From the NCBI RefSeq assembly GCF_014529945.1, contig NZ_JACVFB010000001.1:434001-498000 (forward strand): a stretch of 64,000 nt of DNA. The letters run 5' to 3'. This DNA comes from Chitinophaga varians. GTDB lineage: Bacteria; Bacteroidota; Bacteroidia; Chitinophagales; Chitinophagaceae. Below the pieces are notes generated by a model. It ran no database searches. It saw only the letters and a list, made by a program, of their open reading frames with translations, and was not told the DNA's origin. A program made the translations under genes and the position numbers. Positions 56,249-64,000 of this stretch are shown here, one piece after another. Numbering within the stretch: position 1 is the stretch's first letter; each line of letters opens with the position of its first letter.

Positions 56249-56340
56249 CCGCGGGATCGTGTGGCCCGCGGAGAAATTCCTTTCCATTAGAAAAACAAAG
56301 TCACTGTTCCCGCAAGGTCACCTGCGGCGATCGGGATTTT
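56249..56340 (+). terminator. Plus-strand hairpins between FecR and SusC (locus D)
   Basis: CCGCGGG (56249-56255) with CCCGCGG (56265-56271) is a perfect stem. TCCCG (56308-56312) with CGGGA (56332-56336) is followed by TTTT and, further on, eight T. Both read on the strand opposite to this minus-strand susC, the orientation seen in loci A-C. Termination strength is weaker than in those. Confidence 0.35.
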
Positions 56341-56406
56341 CCGGATAATTTTTTTTGGTTAAAAAATGCTGTTGCTAAATCTGGTTGTTGTTTAAAACGG
56401 GACGAC

Positions 56407-57387
56407 TTATTTTGGTTGAATAATAATCCGGTTACCATCTTTTCTGACATCGGCTTCCAGCATACCTGAAAGTGATTTACACAGGCTCTGTGCATCTGTT
56501 ATCAGCATGCGGCCACTGAGGCTGGTGTTCCGGAATTTTTGCGGTTGTAATATGTTTACTTCATATCCATAGTTGAGCTGTAATAATTCTTTGAGCTCTG
56601 CTATGGTGGTATTGTCAAATTTGTAATCCCCATCTTTCCAGGCAGCAAACAGCTGGGCGTTGACGCTGTCCATCTGAAGGGTATTGTTGACTACCGTCGC
56701 TCTCTGTCCCGGCCGGAGCAGCATCTCCTGCTCATGCGTGCTGGCTTTTACCATACCGGTATTTACTATTACGTTGGTGTTGTGTTGATCATTGTTCACT
56801 GTAAATGAAGTGCCTAATACCACGACGGTGATACCGGACGTATGTATTTGGAAAGGCGTTGCTGTATTTTTTACTACCTCGAAATAGCCGCTGCCGTCCA
56901 GCCACAGTTCCCGCAGCCCGCCTTTTACGTTATGGTAACGAAGGCTACTGCCTGGTTTTACCCAGATGCTTGTGCTGTCGGGCAACAGGATATGCTGTAC
57001 GGCCGGCTTCTGCGATACGAGCGTAACGAACGGCTCCTGCTTAGGAGACTGCGTCCATATATAAGCTGCGATGCTCCCTGCTACTACCAGTACAAATATG
57101 GCCGCAGCATATTTCATCCAGCTGAGGCGCCGTACCGGAACACGGTCCATCGTAACGGGCTGTAGCCGGCTGGCTATCTGCTCCCATTGATGGTCGGTTG
57201 CTTCCCGGGTAACCGCCGATACCCGTTGCTGGTCCAATATGTCTTTGACCTGGAAATACAACTCACGGTTGCCGGGAGCTGCATCCAGCCAGGCGGCCAC
57301 TTCAGCGGTTTCGGCAGGGCTGGCCTGACCATCGATAAACTTTATTAATATCGTATAATCCAACCTGTTAGTATTATTAGGTGCCAT
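56407..57387 (-). CDS. FecR-type anti-sigma factor (locus D)
   Basis: 326 aa. Sigma-binding part about 1-80 (DYTILIKFIDGQASPAETAE). Membrane segment about 88-109 (WMKYAAAIFVLVVAGSIAAYIW). FecR domain about 120-215 (HILLPDSTSIWVKPGSSLRY). DUF4974 about 250-325 (FDNTTIAELKELLQLNYGYEV). The SusC start is 220 bp downstream, a longer gap than elsewhere, filled by the hairpins at 56249-56340. Confidence 0.93.
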   Translation of the reverse strand: MAPNNTNRLDYTILIKFIDGQASPAETAEVAAWLDAAPGNRELYFQVKDILDQQRVSAVTREATDHQWEQIASRLQPVTMDRVPVRRLSWMKYAAAIFVLVVAGSIAAYIWTQSPKQEPFVTLVSQKPAVQHILLPDSTSIWVKPGSSLRYHNVKGGLRELWLDGSGYFEVVKNTATPFQIHTSGITVVVLGTSFTVNNDQHNTNVIVNTGMVKASTHEQEMLLRPGQRATVVNNTLQMDSVNAQLFAAWKDGDYKFDNTTIAELKELLQLNYGYEVNILQPQKFRNTSLSGRMLITDAQSLCKSLSGMLEADVRKDGNRIIIQPK

Positions 57388-57416
57388 TTCATATTATTTA
57401 GACGAGAAAGGGATAG

Positions 57417-57422
57417 GAACTA
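57417..57422 (-). promoter_or_regulatory. Possible sigma/anti-sigma gap element (locus D)
   Basis: TAGTTC on the minus strand, 30 nt before the FecR start and preceded by an A/T tract (AAAAAAAAATTTCC). It is the least conserved copy of the motif seen in the other sigma-FecR gaps. Confidence 0.2.
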
Positions 57423-57503
57423 CGTACGGATTTTGGAAATTTTTTTTTCCGGGGGCTTTAGCCCTCGGAACCTGGGATTCCGGGAATATAATATATATCC
57501 ATT

Positions 57504-58097
57504 TTAAAAAAGAGCGATCGCAGAGAGGAATACGTTGGTTTTGCGTATGAGCCCGCGCAGTTGTTTAATGGCTTTATATAGCTGAGTTTCCACCGTGCGG
57601 GTGGAAATGCCCATCGTAGCTGATATTTCCCCGGTTTTAAGGCCTTGCTCATAGCGTAGTTTTACCACTTCCCGGCATTTGGGCGGCAGTGCTTCTATGG
57701 CCTGCCATACGCTGGCAGCCAGGTTATCTTGTTGGAGCAGGCTTTGCCGTGGTCCGTCGGGACTGAAATAATCCAGCTCTGCTTCACTCAGTCCCGGAAT
57801 GGTGGCGTTGATGTAACGCTGGTGGATCGCTTCCCGCCGGATATGATCGAGGCAACCGTTATGCACGCTGCGGAAAAGATAGCCTTTGATGCTGGTACTG
57901 ATGTTGAGGGAAGCCCCTTTTTTGTATAGCTGAATGAACACATCCTGTATGATGTCTTCTGCTGTTTCGCGGGTCACATACTTACAGGCATAAGAAAGCA
58001 ATAGGGCATAACACGCTTTAAAAAGAGGTTCAAGCGCTGCTGCATCCTGCGGTACCGAAATACCGGTTTGACGTGTCTCATCTACAGGATCACCCAT
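57504..58097 (-). CDS. ECF RNA polymerase sigma factor (locus D)
   Basis: 197 aa. Region 2 about 28-95 (ETAEDIIQDVFIQLYKKG). Region 4 about 130-180 with KTGEISATMGISTRTVETQLY. It is a FecI-like sigma for the downstream FecR/SusC/SusD. The start ATG 58097 is 86 bp after the flavoprotein gene of the neighbouring operon on the same strand, so read-through from that operon is possible. Confidence 0.93.
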   Translation of the reverse strand: MGDPVDETRQTGISVPQDAAALEPLFKACYALLLSYACKYVTRETAEDIIQDVFIQLYKKGASLNISTSIKGYLFRSVHNGCLDHIRREAIHQRYINATIPGLSEAELDYFSPDGPRQSLLQQDNLAASVWQAIEALPPKCREVVKLRYEQGLKTGEISATMGISTRTVETQLYKAIKQLRGLIRKTNVFLSAIALF

Positions 58098-58132
58098 AGC
58101 TCATTAAAGGTATTTTGAACGATTATTCACGA

Positions 58133-58164
58133 TCAAGATAATGACAATAATAATAAAATACAAA
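58133..58164 (-). promoter_or_regulatory. Candidate promoter of the locus D sigma factor
   Basis: On the minus strand: TTTG (58164-58161), 20 nt, TATCTTGA (58140-58133). The -33 box is exact. The -7 box departs from TAnnTTTG in its last two bases. Confidence 0.35.
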
Positions 58165-58183
58165 CGTGTTATGTGGGTATTAC

Positions 58184-59626
58184 TCAACGTTCGCAGAGCA
58201 GTTGTTTGTCCCATAACTGCAGTACCATGGGAACCGCCATGTCGGCAGGAACAAGCTGTTTCCAGCTAAGTATCAGTTGTCCGAACGTATCGCTTTGCTG
58301 CGCGATCTGTATGAGCGGGAGGATGTCGTGGTTGCCCAGAAAAGCCATTTCCTGTTCGAGGTTAGGGTGATATATGGCGGTCTTTTTTTCTACACAATCG
58401 TTGACCACACAGAGGGTTTGTTTGAAAGAGAGGGCAGGGGAGAGACAGAGTTTTTTATGCCACAGTTGTTGCAGGGTGTCTTGTATGTTAATTTTTTTAT
58501 GGGGAGATGATACCGGTGGATGATAGGTCGCGAGAGAATGTTCCACCTTTGCGGTAAAGGGGGATACGGCCTGGCCGGAGAAGGGAAGAACGGCTCTTGT
58601 TTTCCAGAAGGGATGGGTGTTTGCCGGCCATGCATCCGCATAATACTGGCTGGTCCATCGCATGTGACTGGCAACGGAAGCGGCTAAACGGCTTTCAAAA
58701 AATTCCTGCGCTATTGCCGGGGTGTTTTTTTGAAAGATGGTATGGATGGCAATGACAGCCTGTAAAGACATGCGCATGGCCTTTTCCACGCCGGTGGAGG
58801 AAAGCGGGTCGATGGCGAAGGCTGCTTCTCCCAGCTGTATACGGTTATGGTGCCACGGTTCCCGGTGAACGTAACTGAACACATTGCAACTTTGCAGAGA
58901 AGAGAACTGTCCCGCAGGCCGGAAGAGTTGTGAGGCGTGGAGCAGCTGATGAAAATGCGAAAGAATTGATGGTTGCCTGACAAATTGGTGGTCTGTAAAA
59001 GCAAGTATTCTGTAACGACCGTCATATAATGGAGAACCCCAGAGCCACCCGTCGGGAACAGCTTCCACACAGGTGGCGCCAGGCATGTTATCAGCGGAGG
59101 TATATCCCCAGACACCTACCATCGGTGGAGCGGTCTGCCATCGTTGGTGTTGCCGGATACCTTTTCTGCCACGTGCGTCCAGCAGAAATGTAGCCGAAAG
59201 CGTTAGGGCTCCTGCTGTACTACGGACATGCACCTGCCAATGCGTACCATCGTAGCTGCTGTGCTCATATTTCGCGGGTTGATATAAAACCAGTCCGTTG
59301 GCTACGGCAAGGTCCAGCAGCGCTTTGTCCAGGCGGCTGCGGTCTGTCATGACGCCGTGGCCACGAGGCTGCATCTCCGCATGTTGCGTTTGCCAGATTA
59401 CCTGCGCCGGAAGCTGATGCAGGCAATAGTCTTCCTGCAATAGCGCTGCGGCGCCAAGGTAGTCGAATATGTTCCGGATGCCGGGCGACAGAGATTCGCC
59501 TATCTGCGGCCGCGGAAAAGGTTCTCGTTCTGCCATGGCCACCCGATAACCCAGCGAAAGCAGGCGCAGTGCGGCGCAGGTCCCTGCGGGGCCCGCGCCA
59601 ACAATCAGGATGTCGTAGGTGTCCAT
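58184..59626 (-). CDS. LodB/QhpG-like FAD-dependent oxidoreductase (halogenase-type fold)
   Basis: 480 aa from ATG 59626. A longer frame from 59770 overlaps the upstream gene by 125 bp and adds non-family residues. FAD Rossmann motif GAGPAG at 10-15, ending with the acidic residues of AEREPFPRPQIGESLSPG, typical of flavin-dependent halogenases and monooxygenases. FLLDARG near 150. A WLWGSPLY motif near 195 resembles the WxWxIP halogenase motif but lacks Ile. GEAAFAIDPLSSTGVEKAM near 265 is the second FAD segment. LodB (partner of LodA) and QhpG (Trp hydroxylation in CTQ formation) belong to this superfamily. The position directly after a LodA-like gene supports a cofactor-maturation role; no halogenase activity is claimed. 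Confidence 0.8.
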   Translation of the reverse strand: MDTYDILIVGAGPAGTCAALRLLSLGYRVAMAEREPFPRPQIGESLSPGIRNIFDYLGAAALLQEDYCLHQLPAQVIWQTQHAEMQPRGHGVMTDRSRLDKALLDLAVANGLVLYQPAKYEHSSYDGTHWQVHVRSTAGALTLSATFLLDARGRKGIRQHQRWQTAPPMVGVWGYTSADNMPGATCVEAVPDGWLWGSPLYDGRYRILAFTDHQFVRQPSILSHFHQLLHASQLFRPAGQFSSLQSCNVFSYVHREPWHHNRIQLGEAAFAIDPLSSTGVEKAMRMSLQAVIAIHTIFQKNTPAIAQEFFESRLAASVASHMRWTSQYYADAWPANTHPFWKTRAVLPFSGQAVSPFTAKVEHSLATYHPPVSSPHKKINIQDTLQQLWHKKLCLSPALSFKQTLCVVNDCVEKKTAIYHPNLEQEMAFLGNHDILPLIQIAQQSDTFGQLILSWKQLVPADMAVPMVLQLWDKQLLCER

Positions 59627-59645
59627 GCTGATAAAAAGTAAACAG

Positions 59646-61010
59646 TTACTGGTACCATTGTGGTGCCATACGGTTGATTCTTTCGTGTGCCTGTATGGTG
59701 TAGTGCAACCATCCGCGGATATAGTCGCAGGCATGCCGCCCTTTTTCCAGTACCTCATGATGACATCCACCGCCGCAGAGGTATTGCGCCCAGCAGCTGT
59801 GGCAGGGTGATTGTTGATGCACGTGCCGGGAAGCTAACCAGTTGTTTTGAAGACCGGCATTCACGCCATCGTAAATATTCCCCATGCTGCCGGCTTCTTC
59901 GTTCACAAAACGATGACAGGCATACAGTCCTCCGTCAGCAGATACGCCCATATATCCGGCGCCGGCGCCGCAGGGGTAGGGGCGGTGCGTGCCTTTGGCA
60001 ATCTCTTTCAGGGCGTTGACCATATTGAGGAACGGAAAGCGTTTGCCCTGAATGATATGTTGTTCAAACAACAGTCCGCAGCCGATCATCTCCTCCAGCA
60101 TTCTTTCAAGGTCTTGCCGTGTCATTTCATCCTGGCCGTTGGATGAGCGCAATAACGGAGAGAACCCTACGCTGTGAAAACCCATGCTGATGAATGTCTG
60201 CAGCATGTCTGTGAGCTGGTGCTGTGCCGGTGTAACGGTCACCCTGGCAGATACCTGCATCTTCTTTTGCTGCGAGAGCAACGGCTGTATCTTTTCGATG
60301 ATACGCTCGTACGAACCGGCGCCGTTTTTCATGGGGCGCTGTTTGTCGTGCTGCGCTCCGATACCATCCAGACTAACGGTCACGGCAAAGCCATGCTCTT
60401 CAAAAAAATCGGCGTCGTCCGGTCTGAGCAGCGTGCCGTTGGTGGTCAATGAAAAATGTACCTGTACTTCTTTTTCCGCCGCGGCGGCCAGCGCATACAG
60501 CGTGGCTTCCCGCAGCGCCTTCCGGTTGATCAGCGGTTCTCCGCCCAGAAAGGTGACCTGTACCTTGTCGCCGGGCACACAGCCTTGCAGCAACAGATCG
60601 ATCGACTGCCTGGCGGTGCCCATGTCCATATTTTTCGCCGGTCCGCCGAAGTCGCCCTGGTCGGCATAACAATAGGTACAACCCATGTTGCATTTCTGCG
60701 CGATGGCCAGCGAGAGCGCATATGTCCCCGGACTTTTCAGCGGCGTATCATCGATGAACGGCGTGGTGTCAATACCCATTGACACCAGCTCCTGCTGAAT
60801 AGCGGCTTCGTCCCGTTGGGCGATCAGGTGCCGGAAGCGTTGCTCCGCTTCGGGTCCGATCTTGTGCAGCCTGCTGCCGTTGGTCACCAGCAGCTGCGTC
60901 CTGCCACCGCCGGACACCAGGTGTACCAGAGAAGAGCCAGGCACGCACTGCCTGGCTATCTGTGACGTTAATTGGGTAGCGATTGTATGTAAGGAAGAAT
61001 GATCTAACAT
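59646..61010 (-). CDS. Radical SAM/SPASM maturase-like enzyme
   Basis: 454 aa. The radical SAM cluster motif is Cys107-x3-Cys111-x2-Cys114 (CNMGCTYCYA), followed by FLGGEPL for SAM binding. The C-terminal SPASM domain is complete: Cys347-x12-Gly360-x4-Cys365, then Cys403-x2-Cys406-x5-Cys412-x3-Cys416, and Cys428. This predicts two auxiliary 4Fe-4S clusters besides the SAM cluster. SPASM enzymes modify peptides or proteins, often through Cys, Trp or Lys cross-links; QhpD, which makes Cys-to-Asp/Glu thioethers in quinohemoprotein amine dehydrogenase, is the closest functional analogue I can name. It starts 9 bp after the LodA-like stop codon and ends 19 bp before the flavoprotein, so it is firmly in this operon. 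Confidence 0.92.
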   Translation of the reverse strand: MLDHSSLHTIATQLTSQIARQCVPGSSLVHLVSGGGRTQLLVTNGSRLHKIGPEAEQRFRHLIAQRDEAAIQQELVSMGIDTTPFIDDTPLKSPGTYALSLAIAQKCNMGCTYCYADQGDFGGPAKNMDMGTARQSIDLLLQGCVPGDKVQVTFLGGEPLINRKALREATLYALAAAAEKEVQVHFSLTTNGTLLRPDDADFFEEHGFAVTVSLDGIGAQHDKQRPMKNGAGSYERIIEKIQPLLSQQKKMQVSARVTVTPAQHQLTDMLQTFISMGFHSVGFSPLLRSSNGQDEMTRQDLERMLEEMIGCGLLFEQHIIQGKRFPFLNMVNALKEIAKGTHRPYPCGAGAGYMGVSADGGLYACHRFVNEEAGSMGNIYDGVNAGLQNNWLASRHVHQQSPCHSCWAQYLCGGGCHHEVLEKGRHACDYIRGWLHYTIQAHERINRMAPQWYQ

Positions 61011-61019
61011 GAAATAGTC

Positions 61020-63398
61020 CTATGAGTTTTGAATAGTACTGGCATCACTGCTGAGGGTATCTTTTTCTTTCGCAATGAAATTGAATTCACCGTCCCAGTT
61101 TTCAAATGAATTAGCGGAGGTGTCGATGGTAGTGGCGCCGCTGCTGGTGAGTGCGTCATTGCCTTTAACGATGAAGTTGAGTTCACCTTCCCAGTTCTGG
61201 AATAAATCATTGTAAGACAGCAACCGGGTGTCCACACGGTTGTCGGGCACATATTCGCCGGTACGTTTTTTAGCCAGCCACATATCGCCTTTGCTGAGGC
61301 CATTCTCTCCCGGTTCCACGTTCACATAATCGGGACGTGTGGCGGCCCAGTAGTAACAGGCACATTCACGGTAGTCATTCTGCCAGGGAGAACAGAGGCT
61401 GCGGGTAAGGTAACCGTCGTCTATCAGGTGAGGATCAATTTCACCGCCGGTGATGTCTTTGCTGGCAAAGAAATTGGCCATCTTAGCGGTATACACCGGA
61501 TATTGACTGGTCTTCAGGTCCGCTGCTGTGACCAGTACCGGAAAGGTGGCCGCTTCTTTGGTGAACTGCAACTGAACAGTGTCTCCCGGCTTAATACCCA
61601 TCGAAGCGATGAGGTTGGACCATTCCATGAATACCGCGCCGTTAGGGTTGCCGGCGGTGATCAGCGGTACATTGTCGCCATTCGGGAATACCGGGCCTTC
61701 TGCCGGCACCATGGTCGGGTTTTTATTGATGCCTATCAGCCTGTGTCCGGAGACGTCTACATTGCCTGGCTGAACTTTTCCGCTGATGACATAGTTGTCA
61801 TTTTCACTCATGACCAGTCCGCTGAAAACATTCACCCAGATGTTCCTGAAATCTGATTCCAGTCCGGGGAAGCAGTTGGAGATAGCGGCTCTTGGAATAA
61901 CGCTGTAGGGGTTGCCCGGAGAGCGGTAGTTCAGCTGCGCGATATAATCATCTTTATGAATGACACTATTGGGCGGCGGTGGCGGGTCCGTCGTGTTGTC
62001 GTTGAACAGGGCGTTGGCAGCGGCCTGTATAACGGTATTGATCATACGCCAGGTGAGGGTCAGGGCGCGTCCGTCGGCGCCGCGCATCAGCCCGGGCATT
62101 TTACGCCTTTCCTTGTTGGACACATCGCCGATTTTATCAGGCCGGCGCAAAGCGTCGGCAAACCATGCGGCCATGCCGGTGCTCAGGCCATTGAATACTC
62201 TTTCGTGCAGGGTACGCAGCGCCAGGTTATCGACCAGTGAGTCGGCCATAATCGGTTCGTATAGCCGTCCGAGATCGTTGGTGTCCTGCCGGACCATGGT
62301 GCTGGCGATGTTCCATCTGCCATTGATAGGATTGCCGTTCATGACGCTGGTATTCATCAGTACGATGGATTCCAGTGCACGGCGCACAATTTCTTCTGCT
62401 TCATCGATAGGAACGGGGTCGCTTCTGTCGGGACCAAGGTACACCTGTTCCAGTTCATCGGCGATGGTGCGCACCGGCAGAATGTCCGGGGCAAATGCCG
62501 GCGGCCCTGCGCAGATGGTGGCCCGGGCGGTGAGCGGATTGGCGCCTTTGATATTTAGTTCCACGTAGCCGTCGCATTCATCATCGATATAGCCCCAGCT
62601 GTATTGGTTGCCTTTGTCATCAGCATAACCGGCGAAGATCTGTGCCGGCATGGTGTAGTGCGGATTAAAGTCCGGCCCTTCCACGTATTTGGCCCACGGC
62701 TTATTGGGATCATAGATCACCTGTGTCTTCGGATCGGTGATATTATGATCTTTGGTGGGAAGTTGTCCAAAAGCTTTGATGCTGTTCACAGAGCAGCCAT
62801 ACACTTTCCCCGGGCCGGGCGTATAGCGCAGCCTTATCTGCGGGAAATCGGTGGTAGGCTGGATAAACTGCACCGAGCCTAACGGCAGCGATTGGCCGGA
62901 GATGAAGTTGGTGCAATGGCCGGTTACCGGTTTAGGCGTGTAGTCGCCTCCTTGTATGCTTACCGACGCATGGATGGCGTCATTGGCGTCTCCGGTCCTG
63001 CGTTGGAGTTTGAGATTGCTGAGTTTTACCGTCCACGTAAAATCATTGATTTTGATGTTGGCATCGTCCAGCATTTTTTGTGTCAACGGTACCAACTTGT
63101 CGGGGGCGTCTGAGGTAATGGCGAAGACTTCCAGGAAGGGCGCTACCGGCCGTATTTTTCCCTGTTTGTCCTGGAGGGAGGTAACATTGTCTTTGAAGAT
63201 CACCACCTGGGGTGCCGGTCCTGACGTGATTTTGCCGGTGTTAGGATCTACGTCAAAGGACGGTTTGGGCACCATTTCACGGAACCCTAACGGTTTGTCG
63301 GCGGGTATTTCCAGGTCATATGGTGTTTGTGGTACAGTGGAAGACCCCAGCCGGGCAATGGCAAAAGGGGGTAATATCCTGATTGCAGTGATAGCCAT
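61020..63398 (-). CDS. LodA/GoxA-like putative CTQ-dependent amino-acid oxidase
   Basis: 792 aa, no signal peptide. The N-terminal IRILPPFAIARLGSS (about 6-20) matches the LodA-family start (RIxPxxAIARxGNS). YSWGYIDDECDGYVEL near 255 corresponds to the family's W/FDDxSDGPV region. Near the C-terminus, Cys669-x2-Trp672-Gln-x-Asp-x3-Cys679-x-Cys681-x2-Trp684 is the candidate zone for the cysteine tryptophylquinone pair. The protein is longer at its C-terminus than the family core: residues about 730-792 hold two copies of an NWxGExNFIxK unit about 32 residues apart. LodA-type enzymes oxidise amino groups of Lys or Gly and release hydrogen peroxide, which is antibacterial. Substrate here is unknown. 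Confidence 0.8.
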   Translation of the reverse strand: MAITAIRILPPFAIARLGSSTVPQTPYDLEIPADKPLGFREMVPKPSFDVDPNTGKITSGPAPQVVIFKDNVTSLQDKQGKIRPVAPFLEVFAITSDAPDKLVPLTQKMLDDANIKINDFTWTVKLSNLKLQRRTGDANDAIHASVSIQGGDYTPKPVTGHCTNFISGQSLPLGSVQFIQPTTDFPQIRLRYTPGPGKVYGCSVNSIKAFGQLPTKDHNITDPKTQVIYDPNKPWAKYVEGPDFNPHYTMPAQIFAGYADDKGNQYSWGYIDDECDGYVELNIKGANPLTARATICAGPPAFAPDILPVRTIADELEQVYLGPDRSDPVPIDEAEEIVRRALESIVLMNTSVMNGNPINGRWNIASTMVRQDTNDLGRLYEPIMADSLVDNLALRTLHERVFNGLSTGMAAWFADALRRPDKIGDVSNKERRKMPGLMRGADGRALTLTWRMINTVIQAAANALFNDNTTDPPPPPNSVIHKDDYIAQLNYRSPGNPYSVIPRAAISNCFPGLESDFRNIWVNVFSGLVMSENDNYVISGKVQPGNVDVSGHRLIGINKNPTMVPAEGPVFPNGDNVPLITAGNPNGAVFMEWSNLIASMGIKPGDTVQLQFTKEAATFPVLVTAADLKTSQYPVYTAKMANFFASKDITGGEIDPHLIDDGYLTRSLCSPWQNDYRECACYYWAATRPDYVNVEPGENGLSKGDMWLAKKRTGEYVPDNRVDTRLLSYNDLFQNWEGELNFIVKGNDALTSSGATTIDTSANSFENWDGEFNFIAKEKDTLSSDASTIQNS

Positions 63399-63422
63399 GT
63401 GGAAGAATTTGGGGGTGAGAGA

Positions 63423-64000
63423 TTAAGCGTTAACAGCGAGCATGTCCTGAATAACCTGATTCAGTTTGGCATCGGCCTCTTTCAGCGCGTGCAGATAGCG
63501 CTGGTGGCCAATGTTGCTGTTTGACAGCATCTGATCAATCAGTACGCCGGACGCCTGTATCAGATCGGCATGGGTCCTCCAGCGGTTATGCTCACCGGTG
63601 GGGAGTTCCAGCGTATACGGAATGAGGAAGGGCGGTCCGGCCAGTTTATCACCTTTACCAACATTCAGTGGTAGTTTCACCATCTCGGAGGCGATAGCGC
63701 GCAGGTTGTACATCTCACCGAAGGTGGAATTAATAATGAGTCCTCTGGGGGTCATGGCGCCGGCAACATTCAGTCCGTCAACCAGCACAAAGCTGTGGGT
63801 GAGGAAATTCAGCAGCATGCGGTAACGCAGGTTAAATAAATGTCCCCACTGTTGTGCATTGGGATTGGTGATAGGATCTCTCGGATCGCTGTTATCGGTC
63901 TGGCCTTCCGAAGGGGAGGAGTTAGGATCTTCCACGTCTTCCTGGATGTAGGGGTTGGTGGCAAGTTTCCGGGAAAACGGTACACCGGTCATGCCACGCA
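63423..64000 (-). CDS. Unknown protein of the LodA-like operon, open at the right edge
   Basis: At least 189 aa visible from ATG 63992; no stop is seen before the window end, so it may be the C-terminal part of a longer protein. The N-terminal part is Asp/Ser/Pro/Asn-rich and probably disordered (residues 15-45). The rest is helical: RYRMLLNFLTHSFVLVDG, STFGEMYNLRAIASEMVKLPL, AGPPFLIPYTLELP and HQRYLHALKEAD. The arrangement recalls ferritin-like helical proteins found near LodA-type genes, but no metal-binding motif is plain and I do not assign it. It ends 24 bp before the LodA-like start. Confidence 0.55.
   Translation of the reverse strand, partial: RGMTGVPFSRKLATNPYIQEDVEDPNSSPSEGQTDNSDPRDPITNPNAQQWGHLFNLRYRMLLNFLTHSFVLVDGLNVAGAMTPRGLIINSTFGEMYNLRAIASEMVKLPLNVGKGDKLAGPPFLIPYTLELPTGEHNRWRTHADLIQASGVLIDQMLSNSNIGHQRYLHALKEADAKLNQVIQDMLAVNA

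Noticed and set aside
58184..59626. Tryptophan halogenase
   Set aside because: The WxWxIP motif is imperfect (WLWGSP), and the LodA-like and SPASM neighbours point to cofactor maturation. Halogenation cannot be excluded from sequence alone.
59627..59770. N-terminal extension of the flavoprotein
   Set aside because: It overlaps the end of the radical SAM gene and precedes the FAD motif with sequence foreign to the family; ATG 59626 gives the usual MDTYDILIVGAG start.
61960..62568. 202-codon plus-strand frame opposite the LodA-like gene
   Set aside because: It is Ser/Arg-rich antisense sequence without family features and lies within a well-supported gene.
1..64000. CRISPR arrays, tRNA or rRNA genes, insertion sequences, prophage
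   Set aside because: No regularly spaced repeats, cloverleaf ends, transposase, integrase or phage structural genes were seen on either strand.

Overview
The window looks like chromosomal DNA from a Bacteroidota bacterium, most likely the Chitinophagaceae (a Chitinophaga-like soil glycan degrader). The evidence is four SusC/SusD pairs, five ECF sigma/FecR-type anti-sigma pairs, DUF4249 and DUF4302 lipoproteins, GldA/GldFG-type ABC genes, and promoters of the Bacteroidota type (TTTG, about 20 nt, TAnnTTTG). No tRNA, rRNA, CRISPR array, transposase or integrase was seen. The genus is inferred from gene content only.

Layout. 1-6.5 kb is an AT-rich accessory stretch. It holds a large P-loop NTPase open at the left edge (candidate defence ATPase), a candidate small RNA with its own promoter and terminator, an unknown gene behind a frameshifted small gene, an SGNH-fold protein with an altered catalytic block, and the decayed 3' end of an outer-membrane barrel gene. 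6.6-15.6 kb is locus A: sigma, anti-sigma, SusC, SusD, GH31 glycosidase. 15.8-25.9 kb is locus B: sigma without a normal start codon, anti-sigma, SusC, SusD, zinc-peptidase lipoprotein, DUF4302 lipoprotein. 26.1-36.6 kb is locus C: sigma, anti-sigma, SusC, SusD, ABC ATPase, and a permease fused to a GldG-like domain. 36.7-45 kb, mostly on the minus strand, holds an outer-membrane barrel protein, a membrane-bound AraC regulator, an unknown protein, and a 1170-residue Mrr-like nuclease/STAND NTPase fusion (candidate antiphage protein).

45.2-50.8 kb is locus E: sigma, anti-sigma, TonB-dependent transducer, DUF4249 lipoprotein, preceded by what looks like the collapsed remnant of a duplicate operon. 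50.9-58.1 kb (minus strand) is locus D: sigma, anti-sigma, SusC, SusD. 58.2-64 kb (minus strand) is a tight four-gene operon open at the right edge: an unknown protein, a LodA/GoxA-like putative CTQ oxidase, a radical SAM/SPASM protein and a LodB/QhpG-like flavoprotein.

How the genes work together. In all five surface-signalling loci the outer-membrane receptor carries an N-terminal STN domain. Substrate binding would be relayed through STN to the FecR-type protein, which releases its sigma factor to switch on uptake genes. In loci A-D the FecR-SusC gap holds a hairpin that reads as an intrinsic terminator on the strand opposite to susC (strongest in A-C), as expected for a DonS-like antisense RNA. 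The most unusual system is the 58-64 kb operon. It pairs a LodA-type oxidase with a flavoprotein, which is the normal arrangement, and adds a SPASM radical enzyme of the kind used by the unrelated quinohemoprotein amine dehydrogenase. The oxidase also ends in a tandem Trp-rich repeat that could be a modification site.
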